Source: Cruoricaptor ignavus
Lineage (GTDB): Bacteria > Bacteroidota > Bacteroidia > Flavobacteriales > Weeksellaceae
Assembly (NCBI RefSeq): GCF_900141665.1
Contig: NZ_FQYI01000006.1
Span: forward strand, 62,001-126,000
Direction of reading: 5' to 3'
Length of the DNA: 64,000 bases
Shown here: positions 44,164 to 51,836 of the stretch, one piece after another
How the letters are laid out: the number at the start of each line of letters is the position of its first letter
Numbering within the stretch: position 1 is the stretch's first letter
Notes under the pieces: generated by a model
What the model was told of the DNA's origin: nothing
Database searches by the model: none
The model's input: the letters and a program-made list of their open reading frames with translations, nothing else
Made by a program: the position numbers and the translations under genes

Positions 44164-45780
44164 ATGAAGATGAAACTACAACAGACAAGAAAAGCTGCGG
44201 CGGCGGCTGCAGTACTTGCCTTCACGGGTGCCTTTGCACAGACTACCTATACTTACGAAAACGGTCAATGGACCCCGCGGGAGCCTGCCAGCTCCTTTAG
44301 GAACACCATCGTGGTAAAATCTGACCTTGAGGCTGGCTTCAGCAGGGCGAAGGACATCATCGTAGAGCCGGGCGTGAGCCTTACCATCAACCGCTCTATG
44401 GAGATGAAAGGCGCGCTGCAGAACTTCGGTACCATAGTGGTAAAGGATGGCGCGAGCTTCGTGCAGAGGAACACCAACGAAGAAGGTACGGATGACAACT
44501 ACTCTGAAGGTGTCTTTGTATATGAGCAGAATACTAAGCCTCTATCCCGCCTACAGTATGCTGCTTGGTCCACCCCAGTGGTGAGCAATATTACGCTTAA
44601 AGACTTCTCGCCAAAAACGGTAGATGGGAGATTTTATCACTATAACAACGGTAGGTTTGAGCCAGTAGATGCCCACAGGACTAAGTTCGGAGTGGGAAGG
44701 GGCTACCTGATCCGCGTACCGAACGATTTCCCTACGGCACCAGAGACGGCAGTATTTACTGGCAGATTCGAAGGATCCAATCCGAACAACGGGAATATCA
44801 ACGGCAGCCTATACTTTGTAGAAGGTACCTATGCCTTCGTAGGAAACCCATACCCAAGTACTCTGGACCTGGATGCCTTCCTGACGGCAAATCCTAAGAT
44901 CAACGCGACCTACATCTGGAACAGCGTGGAGGCTAACAATGTGGCAGCAGGCCAAACCCCGATGGAGCAGCTGTACTTCGCATACACCATTACAGGCTCT
45001 ACCGAAATCACCGGGAATGAGCTTGTACCGCCGGCACAAGGCTTCCTTGTAGCCCGCCAGGAGGGCGTAAAGTCGGTGAATTTCACCAACGATATGCGCT
45101 TGATTGATTATGAATTTTTCAACAGAGGTGCCAAGACTGCGGACCGCTTCTGGCTGAACATAAAGAATGATGCAGGGCTAACGAAAAACCTGTTGGTAGG
45201 CTACAAAGGCGGCAGCAAAAACTACGAGGGAGGGTACGATGCTGAGCTGATCCCTTCCGGAGGTGCCGATATCTACAGCAGCGTGGAGGGTAAGAAACTC
45301 ATCATCGACGGCAGAGGATCCTTCGATGCAGCTGATGCCATCACTCTTGGAGTAGATGTGGAGCAGGCGGGTACTTATCAGCTGTCCCTAGTGAAGAAAG
45401 AAGGTGCTTTTGATATCCAGAAAATCTACCTCCGCGATAATGAAACAGGCGCAACCGCTGAACTTTCAGCTGGAGAGTATAGCTTTACTGCAGAGAAATC
45501 TAACCCTGGCCGCTTTACCGTATACTATGATAATGCAAAACTGGCAACTGGGGAAGCAGCGAAAGCCGGCATCCAGATTTACAGCAACGCAGGGAAAGTG
45601 AATGTAACTTCAGCGGAGACAATTGCGAAGATCAGCGTGTATGACCTTAGCGGCAGACTATTGACTTCTCAGAATGTAAATGCTAAAAAAGCTGAAGTAA
45701 GAGTGAATGGCAGCAAACTTGTACTGGTAAATGTAGAACTTGCTGACGGAAATAAGGTTAACAAAAAAATAAAACTATAA
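44164..45780 (+). CDS. Secreted T9SS-type protein, paralog of the 1179-residue protein
   Basis: A 538-residue exported protein with a signal peptide (KMKLQQTRKAAAAAAVLAFTGAFA, cleaved near residue 26). The next part has TIVVKSDLEAGFSRAKDIIVEPGVSL, resembling beta-helix start rungs. The middle and C-terminal parts parallel the minus-strand protein: GNPYPSTLDLDAFL, TYIWNSVEAN, RFWLNIKND, KKLIIDGRGSF, KIYLRDNETGATAELS. The final section, with ISVYDLSGRLLTSQN and VNKKIKL, is a T9SS type A sorting tail. It is shorter because it lacks the Ig-like domain. A small SPIN-motif gene follows 4 bp downstream. Function is unknown. Confidence 0.88.
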   Translation: MKMKLQQTRKAAAAAAVLAFTGAFAQTTYTYENGQWTPREPASSFRNTIVVKSDLEAGFSRAKDIIVEPGVSLTINRSMEMKGALQNFGTIVVKDGASFVQRNTNEEGTDDNYSEGVFVYEQNTKPLSRLQYAAWSTPVVSNITLKDFSPKTVDGRFYHYNNGRFEPVDAHRTKFGVGRGYLIRVPNDFPTAPETAVFTGRFEGSNPNNGNINGSLYFVEGTYAFVGNPYPSTLDLDAFLTANPKINATYIWNSVEANNVAAGQTPMEQLYFAYTITGSTEITGNELVPPAQGFLVARQEGVKSVNFTNDMRLIDYEFFNRGAKTADRFWLNIKNDAGLTKNLLVGYKGGSKNYEGGYDAELIPSGGADIYSSVEGKKLIIDGRGSFDAADAITLGVDVEQAGTYQLSLVKKEGAFDIQKIYLRDNETGATAELSAGEYSFTAEKSNPGRFTVYYDNAKLATGEAAKAGIQIYSNAGKVNVTSAETIAKISVYDLSGRLLTSQNVNAKKAEVRVNGSKLVLVNVELADGNKVNKKIKL

Positions 45781-45784
45781 GAAT

Positions 45785-46039
45785 ATGAAAAAGATTTTAG
45801 CAACTCTGATGCTCGTGGCAGGCTTGGGAAGCTCCTATGCCGGAGAGCCGAATATTTATGAAAATAACACAGAAAGGGCAAACAGTATTAACCCTGGGCA
45901 TGATGGTGTATTCTTTGGAGATGATGATCCGGAGCCAAATGTACCGCCTTCCCCGATTAATGATTACCTGCCGGTTCTAATAATTGCGGGTGTTGCCCTT
46001 GCAGCTTATATGGGTAGAAAACAGAGCGCAAAAGCATAA
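45785..46039 (+). CDS. Small exported protein with SPIN motif, membrane helix and basic tail
   Basis: An 84-residue protein laid out as the one at 39914. A signal peptide (MKKILATLMLVAGLGSSYA) comes first, then an acidic spacer with GDDDPEPN, SPINDYLPVLI, a hydrophobic AGVALAAYMG helix and RKQSAKA. The pair share the P-S-P-I-(D/N)-x-Y-x-P-x-L pattern and the AG-A-AAY run in the helix. The gene begins 4 bp after the large protein, so the two are translationally linked. It could be a membrane-anchored partner or a substrate of an exosortase-like enzyme. No such enzyme gene is in the window. Confidence 0.83.
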   Translation: MKKILATLMLVAGLGSSYAGEPNIYENNTERANSINPGHDGVFFGDDDPEPNVPPSPINDYLPVLIIAGVALAAYMGRKQSAKA

Positions 46040-46064
46040 TTATAAATTTACTATTGAGTAATTG

Positions 46065-46095
46065 AAAAAACTCCTGCGGATTGCAGGAGTTTTTT
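46065..46095. terminator. Bidirectional Rho-independent terminator
   Basis: A stem of ACTCCTGC (46070-46077) and GCAGGAGT (46083-46090) with a 5-nt loop, flanked by an A-run on the left and a T-run on the right. It serves both the plus-strand cassette and the convergent recX gene, whose stop is at 46108. Confidence 0.9.
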
Positions 46096-46107
46096 TATGC
46101 AGTAGAA

Positions 46108-46557
46108 TTAGAAGATTTCCTGTAAAACCTCCCACTCAAAACCACGGCCCATCAAATACCGCGTAGTTTTAATGTTCTTCTGATAATCCTGCAGGCCCTT
46201 CAGCTTGCCGTGATATTTCTCCCACTCTTTCTTTGCCGTTTCTAAATAATCTTCTTCATCAATTTCATCAAAGCAACTGTTCATCAGCTTTTCCGTGATG
46301 CCCTTCATTTTCAGATGCTGCCGGATTTTGTTTCTGCCCCACTGTTTCTGGTAAAATTTTCCACGGATAAAGCTTCGCGTAAACCTCTCCTCATTCAGAT
46401 AATTTTCCCGAATCAAGTAAAGCAGAATTTCCTCCTTCGCTTCCGGAATCAGCACGAATTCCCGCATCTTCTGCTCCACTTCGCTATGGCACCTGTCCTG
46501 ATACGCACAGTAGTTCGCCATTTTCTGCTTGATTTCGTTGAAGGGGTAAGATTTCAA
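46108..46557 (-). CDS. recX: RecX-family regulatory protein
   Basis: A 149-residue protein of the RecX family, which binds and modulates RecA filaments. ANYCAYQDRCHSEVEQKM and YLIRENYLNEERFTRSFIRGKFYQKQWGRNKIRQHLKMKGI carry the helical-repeat pattern with the conserved F-x-G-K and the WG-x-x-K-I-x-x-x-L segment. The first in-frame codon at 46557 is TTG; the alternative is the ATG at 46521 (137 residues). Homologs extend upstream of that ATG with a similar segment, so I prefer the TTG. A hexamer repeat lies within 2 bp of the start and may have altered the upstream region. Confidence 0.87.
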   Translation of the reverse strand: MKSYPFNEIKQKMANYCAYQDRCHSEVEQKMREFVLIPEAKEEILLYLIRENYLNEERFTRSFIRGKFYQKQWGRNKIRQHLKMKGITEKLMNSCFDEIDEEDYLETAKKEWEKYHGKLKGLQDYQKNIKTTRYLMGRGFEWEVLQEIF

Positions 46558-46558
46558 A

Positions 46559-46594
46559 GGTTGAGGTTAAGGTTAAGGTTGAGGTTGAGATTAA
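46559..46594. repeat. Six tandem hexamers, GGTTRA type
   Basis: Copies read GGTTGA, GGTTAA, GGTTAA, GGTTGA, GGTTGA, GATTAA. The array fills almost the whole gap between recX and the four-helix-bundle gene. A related array, read on the other strand, is at 48524-48541. Confidence 0.8.
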
Positions 46595-46597
46595 CAC

Positions 46598-46963
46598 TTA
46601 AATTGCTGATGATTTCAGATATTTTAAGATGCTATTGATTTGCCGCAGAAGTTCGTGGATATTTCTAATAATTTCGTCAATATCTTCTTTATTGAAATAC
46701 CCTACTAAATTTCCATAAATTAAATGACTTTTCGTTTCAAAAGCTGAGCCTCGTGCAATTCGGTAAAATTGCGCCTTATCTTTGGTGCTGCTTCTGCCGA
46801 ATCCCTCTGCTATATTTGCTGAAATGCTTTCTCCACTGCGTCTGATTTGAGCGGTGAGTGCGTAATCCTCCTTTTTTGGAAGTTCATTGCTTAGGAAAAA
46901 AACACGCACACCGATTTCCATCGCCTTTTGCCAGACTGGCATCTGCGTAAAATCGGTGTACAT
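46598..46963 (-). CDS. Four-helix-bundle protein (23S rRNA intervening-sequence family)
   Basis: A 121-residue protein with the family signatures PVWQKAMEIGVRVFFLSNEL, ALTAQIRRSGESISANIAEG and AQFYRIARGSAFETKSHLIYG. The fold is four long helices. The family was first found in insertions of 23S rRNA; in Bacteroidota it is common as a free-standing gene of unknown role. The same fold is used by Avd of diversity-generating retroelements, but no reverse transcriptase or template repeat is seen here. It starts 42 bp downstream of glyA and ends 3 bp before a hexamer repeat. Confidence 0.88.
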   Translation of the reverse strand: MYTDFTQMPVWQKAMEIGVRVFFLSNELPKKEDYALTAQIRRSGESISANIAEGFGRSSTKDKAQFYRIARGSAFETKSHLIYGNLVGYFNKEDIDEIIRNIHELLRQINSILKYLKSSAI

Positions 46964-47005
46964 ATTTTGATTTGAAATTTTAATACCTGAATATCAAACT
47001 CAGCC

Positions 47006-48274
47006 TTAGCCTTCAAAAAGCACGCATTCTTCCATCATCTCATTCACCTTCTTTTTCACGCCGGAAATTGCGGCATCATCCTTAATATTGTCCACCACCT
47101 CAGAAATCAGCTCGGCAATCTTCGGCATATCATTTTCCTTAAGGCCTCTCGTTGTAATTGCCGCCGTTCCCAAACGAATTCCGGAAGTCAAAAACGCCGA
47201 CTTATCATCGAACGGCACCATATTTTTATTGCAGGTAATGTCTGCCTTTACCAGCGCTTTTTCCGTTTCCTTGCCGTTCACATTTTTATTGCGTAAGTCA
47301 ATGAGCATCAGGTGGTTATCTGTTCCACCGCTCACAATGTCGAAGCCTAAATCCACCATTGCTTTCGCCAGAGCCTGTGCGTTGGCAATCACTTGCCTGG
47401 CGTATGTTTCAAATTTTCCGTCAATCGCTTCGCCGAAAGCCACGGCTTTTGCAGCAATCACATGCTCCAGCGGACCGCCCTGCGTTCCTGGGAATACTGC
47501 ACTGTCCATCACTGCGCTCATCATTTTCACTTCGCCCTTCGGCGTTTTATGGCCGTATGGGTTTTCGTAGTCCTTGCCCAGCATTATCATTCCGCCTCTT
47601 GGTCCGCGCAAAGTTTTGTGCGTGGTGGTAGTCACGATGTGGCAATGTTCAAACGGTGAGTTCAAAAGACCTTTCGCAATCAACCCTGCAGGGTGCGCAA
47701 TATCCGCCCAAAGTGTAGCGCCTATTTCATCCGCAACCTCGCGGAATTTTTGGTAATCCAAATCCCTTGAATACGCGGAATACCCGGCGATTATCATTTT
47801 CGGTTTTTCGCGCAGCGCCGTTTCGTGCATCTGCTCATAGTCAATCAGGCCGGTTTCCCTGCTCAGCCCGTACGAGCAGATTTCGTATTGTATTCCTGAA
47901 AAATTCACCGATGAGCCGTGCGTAAGATGCCCACCCATCGAAAGATCCATACCCATCACCTTATCGCCGGGCTTCAGCACGGCAAGGTACACCGCGGCAT
48001 TCGCCTGAGAGCCTGAATGCGGCTGAACATTTGCGTACTCCACGCCGAAGAGTTTTTTGGCGCGCTCTATCGCCAGGTTTTCCACCTCGTCCACCACTTC
48101 GCAGCCACCGTAGTAGCGCCTTCCTGGGTAGCCCTCGGCATACTTATTCGTCAGCACGCTGCCCATCGCCTTCATCACATTATCGGACACGAAATTTTCC
48201 GATGCTATCAGTTCCAGCCCGTGCGTTTGCCGTTGTCTTTCCTTCTCAATCAGCTCAAAGATTTGGTCATTCAT
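47006..48274 (-). CDS. glyA: Serine hydroxymethyltransferase
   Basis: A PLP enzyme that converts serine and tetrahydrofolate to glycine and methylene-tetrahydrofolate, feeding one-carbon metabolism. The 422-residue protein has [12 protein letters not shown] near the N-terminus and [30 protein letters not shown] holds the PLP-binding Lys, and [17 protein letters not shown] is also present. The chosen start is the ATG at 48274, one codon after a GTG. No firm promoter was found upstream; the region holds a REP-like element and repeats. Confidence 0.98.
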   Translation of the reverse strand: MNDQIFELIEKERQRQTHGLELIASENFVSDNVMKAMGSVLTNKYAEGYPGRRYYGGCEVVDEVENLAIERAKKLFGVEYANVQPHSGSQANAAVYLAVLKPGDKVMGMDLSMGGHLTHGSSVNFSGIQYEICSYGLSRETGLIDYEQMHETALREKPKMIIAGYSAYSRDLDYQKFREVADEIGATLWADIAHPAGLIAKGLLNSPFEHCHIVTTTTHKTLRGPRGGMIMLGKDYENPYGHKTPKGEVKMMSAVMDSAVFPGTQGGPLEHVIAAKAVAFGEAIDGKFETYARQVIANAQALAKAMVDLGFDIVSGGTDNHLMLIDLRNKNVNGKETEKALVKADITCNKNMVPFDDKSAFLTSGIRLGTAAITTRGLKENDMPKIAELISEVVDNIKDDAAISGVKKKVNEMMEECVLFEG

Positions 48275-48346
48275 CACAAAAAAATTCTATCCCTCAAAAT
48301 TAGCAAAAAGAAACTTCAGCGCAGCATTTCTGTGCAGATATTTTGG

Positions 48347-48441
48347 GCGCCTTTTCCGGCTATCCGCTATTACTCCTCGTTTTGCCGCTCCGCTTCGCTC
48401 CGCGGCAAAAACTGCGGGGTAGCCGCTTCTATCCGGGGCGC
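48347..48441. repeat. REP-like GC-rich inverted-repeat element
   Basis: Outer arms are GCGCC (48347-48351) and GGCGC (48437-48441). An inner 9-bp perfect hairpin pairs TTTTGCCGC (48380-48388) with GCGGCAAAA (48402-48410). The intervening segments read as mirrored CTATCCGCT and AGCCGCTTCTATCC. It is much more GC-rich than its surroundings. I recall such elements as dispersed repeats in Chryseobacterium-type genomes, but could not verify copies here. Confidence 0.65.
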
Positions 48442-48448
48442 AGACTTA

Positions 48449-48479
48449 GACACAAGAATCAAGAGCCAAGAACCAAGAC
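48449..48479. repeat. Heptamer array, GANNCAA type
   Basis: Four full copies in register (GACACAA, GAATCAA, GAGCCAA, GAACCAA) plus a partial fifth. The same family occurs, in inverse orientation, at 49483-49510 and 59912-59939. It lies directly after the REP-like element in the gap between glyA and the DUF72 gene. Confidence 0.85.
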
Positions 48480-48523
48480 AAAAAATGAAGGACAAAAGAG
48501 CCATTATTCATAAACGAGAATCC

Positions 48524-48541
48524 CTCAACCTAAATCTAAAC
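48524..48541. repeat. Short hexamer array, CTNAAN type
   Basis: Three copies (CTCAAC, CTAAAT, CTAAAC) with a degenerate fourth, ending just before the DUF72 stop at 48549. It is the inverse complement of the family at 46559-46594. Confidence 0.6.
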
Positions 48542-48548
48542 CTTGTCC

Positions 48549-49433
48549 CTAAAACCTCTCCTTCACCTCTGCCATTTTGGGAATTTTCAGGTCAGTGTTC
48601 CAGGCCTTGTTCATTTTCTCGATGAAGTAGGCGGAAAGCAGCGGTGATGCTTTTTCCACATTCTGGTGCACGAAGAAATACAGGTTCTGCAGGCCGGCAT
48701 CCTTCCATTCCGTCAGCCTTTCCAGCCAATCATCCAGCCTCGTATAATCGCTTTCCGCATTGGCGCCTACATAGCGTATGAACGCATTGGGCGTCGTAAG
48801 ACGCATATGCAGCATATCGCGTCTTCCAGCCGTATCCACGATGATGTTGGTAATGTTGTGCGCTTCGAAAAGCGACATCGTTTCCTCGAAAACCTGCCTG
48901 TCATCAAACCACTCCTGATTGCGAAGCTCCACAGCCAGCGGAATTTCCTGCGGCCAATCTTTCACGAAGCTTTCCAGCCGGTCGAAATCTTTCGGCTTGT
49001 AATTATCGTGCAGCTGCAGAAAACTCATCCCTAATTTTTCACCGAAATTCAAAACCGCCGTGGTAAAGCGCGTTACAGGCTCTTCCACATCCTTCAGCCT
49101 GCGGTAATGCGACACACTCTGATTAACCTTCGGGAAGAATTTAAAATCGCCCGGCGTCTTATCCTTCCACTCTTTTACCTGCTCAGGCGAAGGCATTTTG
49201 TAAAATGTAGCATTCAGCTCCACAGAATTGAACTGCGTGGAGTAGTATGCCAGCTCATCCTTCGTGCCGCGCGGATAAAAGCCTTTCAAATCAGCCTTGT
49301 TCCATTTTGCGCAGCCTACGGAAATGGTTTCCAGCGGCTCTTTATTCTGCTTCAGGATTTCCGCAGTCCGCTTATCATCTTTTGGCAAACTGAAATCTAT
49401 CTCTGAAGGATTTTCTACTTGTCCGAATTTCAT
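48549..49433 (-). CDS. DUF72 domain protein
   Basis: A 294-residue protein of the DUF72 family, a TIM-barrel fold of unknown function, with similarity to sugar isomerases. It has SVGCAKWNKADLKGFYPRGTKDELAYYSTQFNSVELNATFY, the characteristic FNSVEXNATFY motif, KFFPKVNQSVSHYRRL, SFLQLHDNYKP and AVELRNQEW. Its own promoter is not clear. It lies between glyA and nrdA, each separated by a repeat array. Confidence 0.9.
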   Translation of the reverse strand: MKFGQVENPSEIDFSLPKDDKRTAEILKQNKEPLETISVGCAKWNKADLKGFYPRGTKDELAYYSTQFNSVELNATFYKMPSPEQVKEWKDKTPGDFKFFPKVNQSVSHYRRLKDVEEPVTRFTTAVLNFGEKLGMSFLQLHDNYKPKDFDRLESFVKDWPQEIPLAVELRNQEWFDDRQVFEETMSLFEAHNITNIIVDTAGRRDMLHMRLTTPNAFIRYVGANAESDYTRLDDWLERLTEWKDAGLQNLYFFVHQNVEKASPLLSAYFIEKMNKAWNTDLKIPKMAEVKERF

Positions 49434-49482
49434 CTTGTTTAAGCTAAAACTTAATTTAAACCTTCGCTAACTTACTTTTTAC

Positions 49483-49510
49483 TTTTGCCTTGGCTCTTGT
49501 GTCTTTATTC
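49483..49510. repeat. Heptamer array, TTGNNTC type (inverse of GANNCAA)
   Basis: Copies in register are TTTTGCC, TTGGCTC, TTGTGTC and TTTATTC. It lies in the gap between the DUF72 gene and the nrdA stop at 49517. The TTGGCTC TTGTGTC pair also occurs, in reverse order, at 59926-59939. Confidence 0.75.
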
Positions 49511-49516
49511 TAAATA

Positions 49517-51175
49517 TTACGCTTCACAGCTGGTGCAAGTCACGAAATTCACCATCAGTTCTTTGGAAACGGATGAACTTCTCTGGTAATACAGCGTTTT
49601 TACGCCTTTCTTCCAGGCTTCGATGTAGAGGTAATTTACATCCTTCACAGGCATCGTGCTCGGTATCATCAGGTTTAGCGATTGTGCCTGATCGATGTAC
49701 TGCTGCCGCTGCGCTGCCTGAGAAATAATCTCCATCGGAGAAATTTCCTGGAAGGTTTTAAAAACCGCCTTTTCTTCATCAGTCAATCCCTGGACTTTCA
49801 TCACGGAACCGTGGTTCAGCATCACTTCCCGCCAGGTATCTTCATTATCCAGACCTTTTTCCTGAAGCAGTTTGGCGAGGTACTTATTCTTCCGCATAAA
49901 GTTTCCTTTCGCAAGGCCAGCCTTGTAATAGTTGGAGGCGAAAGGCTCAATTCCAGGCGAAGTTTGCCCTAAAATCGCTGAGCTGGAAGTAGTTGGCGCC
50001 ACGGCAAGCAGCGTGGTATTGCGCTTTCCGTAGCCCTTCAGAAGTTCCGGCTCACCGTAGATGTTGGCCAGTTCTGCCGAAGCCTGCTCAGCCTGTTCAC
50101 GAATGTGACGGAAAGCCCGAGCGTTGAATTGCGTGGCTTCGAAACTTTCGAACGGAATCATATTGCGTTGAAGGTAAGAGTGATATCCCAAAACGCCGAG
50201 CCCAAGCGCTCTGTGGCGCATTGCGAAATTCCTGGCGCCCTGCAGATAATAGTTGCCCTCCGTTTTTTCGATGAATTCCGAAAGCACGGCATCCAGGAAA
50301 TATATCGCAAGTTTCACGGCGTTGGTATCCTTCCATTCATCGAAAAGCTCCAGGTTCATCGATGAGAGGCAGCAAATGAAGGATTCTTCCGGAGTGGACG
50401 GCAGCATAATTTCTGAGCAAAGGTTGGAAGCGTTTACCGTAAGGCCTAAGTCCTTGTAAACCTGCGGTTTATTTCGGTTCACATTGTCTGTGAAGAAGAT
50501 GTACGGCAAGCCTTTTTGCTGACGGCTTTCCAGAACTCTCGCCCAGATTTTGCGCTTTTCGATATCGCCATCAATCATATCCTGCATCCAGTAATCCGGA
50601 ACGCAAACGCCGATGAACAGGTTCTGTATCGGGCTTCCGATGTCTTTGATGCTCAGGAATTCTTCGATATCACCGTGATCGATATCCAGGTAAGCTGCGA
50701 AAGCGCCGCGCCGAACGCCGCCCTGCGAAACTACATCCATAGAAGTATCGAAAAGTTTCATGAACGATACGGCGCCGGAAGATTTTCCGTTGTCCGTCAC
50801 CGCTGTTCCGCGGTGCCGAAGTTCACCGAAATACCCGGAAGTTCCGCCGCCGATTTTCGTCTGCATAATCACTTCGCCGAGCTTGTGCGTAATGCCTTCG
50901 ATGCTGTCCGGAACATGCACATTGAAGCAGGAAATCGGCAGGCCACGCTGCGTACCCATATTTGCCCAAACCGGCGACGAAAAGGAGATCCAGCCCTTGG
51001 TAATCATCTCTTCAAAGGCTGGCTGAAGCTCCGGTTTGTAGAGCCTTTTCGCCGCGGCAGTTGTGATGCGCTCTATCGCACCTTTCACGGTTTCACCCTT
51101 CAGCAGATAGCCACGGTTCAGCATCTGCTCAGACTCATCATTGAGCCACCAAATATCTGTGTTTTGTTCTTCCAT
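49517..51175 (-). CDS. nrdA: Class Ia ribonucleotide reductase, alpha (large) subunit
   Basis: Reduces ribonucleotides to deoxyribonucleotides with its beta partner NrdB. The 552-residue protein is compact: it begins near the catalytic barrel, so no N-terminal ATP-cone is present. It has PISCFNVHVPDS, NASNLCSEIMLPS holding the catalytic Cys of the NxCxE motif, CCLSSMNLELFDEW, and the usual C-terminal pair in TCTSCEA that accepts electrons from thioredoxin or glutaredoxin. The Cys in PISC would be one of the active-site redox pair. It starts 2 bp after the toxin stop, so the TA pair lies between it and nrdB. Confidence 0.96.
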   Translation of the reverse strand: MEEQNTDIWWLNDESEQMLNRGYLLKGETVKGAIERITTAAAKRLYKPELQPAFEEMITKGWISFSSPVWANMGTQRGLPISCFNVHVPDSIEGITHKLGEVIMQTKIGGGTSGYFGELRHRGTAVTDNGKSSGAVSFMKLFDTSMDVVSQGGVRRGAFAAYLDIDHGDIEEFLSIKDIGSPIQNLFIGVCVPDYWMQDMIDGDIEKRKIWARVLESRQQKGLPYIFFTDNVNRNKPQVYKDLGLTVNASNLCSEIMLPSTPEESFICCLSSMNLELFDEWKDTNAVKLAIYFLDAVLSEFIEKTEGNYYLQGARNFAMRHRALGLGVLGYHSYLQRNMIPFESFEATQFNARAFRHIREQAEQASAELANIYGEPELLKGYGKRNTTLLAVAPTTSSSAILGQTSPGIEPFASNYYKAGLAKGNFMRKNKYLAKLLQEKGLDNEDTWREVMLNHGSVMKVQGLTDEEKAVFKTFQEISPMEIISQAAQRQQYIDQAQSLNLMIPSTMPVKDVNYLYIEAWKKGVKTLYYQRSSSVSKELMVNFVTCTSCEA

Positions 51176-51177
51176 AG

Positions 51178-51600
51178 TTAAAATTTTCCAGATAAAAGCT
51201 CCCTGCTTGAAACCGTATGGTCTTGCAATTCTGTTAGAAGTCTCTTATCTCCTGTCCAAATTTTTGTATTTAGTTCTAATGCCAGAGCTAAAAACGGCGT
51301 ATCATCCTCATCAATTTCTTTTAATAAATGGTGCGCCCTTTTCCAGCTCTCCAAGCTTATTAGGTCTTCTGAAATTAAATTCACCGTGCTGAAAACTTCA
51401 CGGCAGATTAATTGCAGTTCGTCATCATCCAGTTTAGAATACTTTCTGATTTTTTCCGAATATCTGCTGAGTTCAGTTCTGATGAACTCTGGTGCAAAAA
51501 GCCGATACTCAGCATCAAAACTCAGCAGCATCGTGCCAATATCCGATGATGGATTCAGAAGCGCGCTGAAAATGATATTGGCATCTACAACTAGATTCAC
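51178..51600 (-). CDS. PIN-domain protein, probable VapC-like toxin
   Basis: A 140-residue PIN-domain protein. The quartet of acidic residues for Mg-dependent RNase activity is present: VDANIIFSALL (D6), an Asp/Glu in FIRTEL (about residue 43), DDTPFLALALEL (about 100) and WTGDKRLL (about 117). The start is a GTG at 51600 that overlaps the antitoxin stop by 4 bp, typical of type II TA operons. It lies inside the nrdB-nrdA unit, 2 bp before nrdA. Cellular target is unknown. Confidence 0.85.
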   Translation of the reverse strand: MNLVVDANIIFSALLNPSSDIGTMLLSFDAEYRLFAPEFIRTELSRYSEKIRKYSKLDDDELQLICREVFSTVNLISEDLISLESWKRAHHLLKEIDEDDTPFLALALELNTKIWTGDKRLLTELQDHTVSSRELLSGKF

Positions 51601-51800
51601 TGCAGAAATCTTTCACGGTTTTCCTGCCACCAGTGCCGTTTCAGTTCGTCAGCCAGCTCATTCACTTCAGTTTCAGAAGCTTTACTTTTTTTCAGTGTTT
51701 CCCTATATTTCAAAAAATTTACAACCTTCTGCAAACTCATAACATCAACATTATCAGAGACTTTCAGCAGAATTTCACCATTAGCCCTTTCGATTGTCAT
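51597..51800 (-). CDS. Probable antitoxin of the PIN-domain pair
   Basis: A 67-residue protein with a short N-terminal strand (ERANGEILLKVSDNVDV) and predicted C-terminal helices rich in charged residues with SEVNELADELKRHWW-like sequence (NELADELKRHWWQ). Position directly upstream of a PIN gene with a 4-bp overlap supports the call. I do not recognise its family; it is unlike common VapB. It starts 36 bp after the nrdB stop, so it is likely co-transcribed with nrdB. Confidence 0.75.
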   Translation of the reverse strand: MTIERANGEILLKVSDNVDVMSLQKVVNFLKYRETLKKSKASETEVNELADELKRHWWQENRERFLQ

Positions 51801-51836
51801 TTTTAAAGTTTTTTAGTTGAACTTTCTGCAATTTAC

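Noticed and set aside
46559-46594. Possible CRISPR array or direct-repeat cluster
   Set aside because: Units are 6 bp with no spacers; it is a simple degenerate tandem repeat. No cas gene and no spaced repeat was found elsewhere.
46598-46963. Diversity-generating retroelement suggested by the Avd-like fold
   Set aside because: No reverse transcriptase, template repeat or variable-repeat gene is present in the window.
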